This document shows, piece after piece, positions 63,550 through 64,000 of a stretch of 64,000 nt of DNA (its first letter is position 1; each line of letters begins with the position of its first letter). Below the pieces are notes generated by a model. That model ran no database searches. It was not told the DNA's origin and saw nothing but the letters and a program-made list of their open reading frames with translations. This DNA comes from Flavobacterium lacisediminis (lineage in GTDB: Bacteria; Bacteroidota; Bacteroidia; Flavobacteriales; Flavobacteriaceae): positions 62,001 through 126,000 of the forward strand of contig NZ_JAPCIO010000005.1 in assembly GCF_025909975.1 (NCBI RefSeq). The letters run 5' to 3'. The translations under genes and the position numbers were made by a program.

Positions 63550-63885
63550 ATGAAAAACTGGAATCCCATAACTACTGAAGAACAAGTAAGAGAAATTGTT
63601 GAAAAATCGAATGAAAAACCTCAAATTATCTTTAAGGATAGTGTGACTTGTGGTATTAGTGCTTATGCTAAGGAGCGCTTGGTTAGTGGAAATGATGTGT
63701 TAATTGCTAAAGCCGATTTCAATTATTTAGATTTACTTTCATATCGAAGTGTTTCTAATTTTATTGCAGAGGAATTAAGTGTGATTCATCAATCGCCACA
63801 AATTATTGTTTTAAAGAATGGGGAAGTGGTGTATCGTGTTTCGCATCATAGCATTCAGGCAGAAGACATTGCTAAGTATTTGTAG
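63550..63885 (+). CDS. ytxJ: YtxJ-type monothiol bacilliredoxin
   Basis: A 111-residue thioredoxin-fold protein of the YtxJ (BrxC) family, which works with bacillithiol in thiol redox control. The single active Cys lies in DSVTCGISAYAKERL near residue 36, where relatives read TCPIS; the C-terminus has SPQIIVLKNGEVVYRVSHHSI. No second CxxC cysteine is present. Ninety-four bases after selO; an oxidative-stress pairing is plausible. The last 115 bases of the window after it contain no gene that I can support. Confidence 0.86.
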   Translation: MKNWNPITTEEQVREIVEKSNEKPQIIFKDSVTCGISAYAKERLVSGNDVLIAKADFNYLDLLSYRSVSNFIAEELSVIHQSPQIIVLKNGEVVYRVSHHSIQAEDIAKYL

Positions 63886-64000
63886 TTTTGGATTTAAGTA
63901 TTTTCTAAAATAGGAACCGATTTTATATCTGTGATTTCTGTAATTTTTTCTAGAAATAGTATAACACTTTAGTCAATTGAAGTGTATAATTTTATGTTGT

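Noticed and set aside
63886..64000. Start of a further gene at the right edge
   Set aside because: Only short frames and a weak ACACTT/AAGTGT dyad (63964-63985) are seen; not enough to call a gene or terminator.

Overview
The window reads as ordinary chromosome from an AT-rich member of the Bacteroidota, most likely a Flavobacterium or close relative (family Flavobacteriaceae). Signs for this are: proteins carrying C-terminal type IX secretion (T9SS) sorting domains; a PafA-type alkaline phosphatase; FabV as enoyl-ACP reductase; the gene order dapA-bamD-rpoZ-coaBC-DUF4835(PorD)-recN-fabV; very weak Shine-Dalgarno signals; and promoters of the Bacteroidota type, TTTG/TTG-N19-TAnnTTTG, several with perfect spacing. 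Genes cover nearly the whole window. No gap between genes exceeds about 240 bases, and I saw no tRNA, rRNA, CRISPR array, insertion sequence, prophage or attachment site.

Layout. 1-6.1 kb (+): 3' end of mnmA, a secreted subtilase, a nitronate monooxygenase-like flavoprotein, a small exported protein, pafA and an orphan gene. 6.2-14.6 kb: lysA (-) divergent from sucC (+), then nadC, a YihY membrane protein, a chalcone-isomerase-fold protein and priA (+), which meets a LytTR regulator (-) tail to tail. 14.7-19.8 kb (+): ribosomal operon rpsF-rpsR-rplI, a DUF6495 gene, ligA and two tandem membrane paralogues. 19.8-21.5 kb (-): a 5'-nucleotidase split over two genes. 21.5-29.2 kb (+): a core housekeeping run (lysine/peptidoglycan, outer-membrane assembly, RNA polymerase omega, CoA synthesis, T9SS, DNA repair, fatty-acid synthesis). 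29.4-36.1 kb (+): a large T9SS-exported protein, a glycosyltransferase, coaE and a two-component system.

36.1-43.6 kb (-): acyl-ACP thioesterase, miaA, a DnaQ/GIY-YIG fusion nuclease, a YggS protein, DUF1015, a 3-hydroxyacyl-CoA dehydrogenase and an oxidoreductase. This stretch holds several short AT-rich dispersed repeats, some inside coding sequence. 43.7-47.1 kb: pcm (+), an XRE regulator and smpB (-), then an OmpW-like porin, a small protein and a Lys/Ala-rich exported protein (+). 47.1-53.6 kb (-): aldose epimerase, an ABC ATPase with its membrane partner, GNAT, two small membrane proteins and an MFS transporter. 53.8-61.7 kb: clpB, a TPR-like lipoprotein and fumarylacetoacetase (-), glyA (+) and an M28 peptidase lipoprotein (-). 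61.9-63.9 kb (+): selO and a YtxJ bacilliredoxin.

I did not find a convincing new defence, mobile or biosynthetic system. The best second looks are: a phased pair of TGTCA-AAA-TGACA-like sites upstream of clpB; three genes (priA, a sensor kinase, smpB) whose -7 element almost touches the start codon, suggesting leaderless mRNAs; dispersed repeats entering the reading frames of yggS and the nuclease fusion; and a tandem-repeat Lys/Ala-rich exported protein with a basic adaptor tail.
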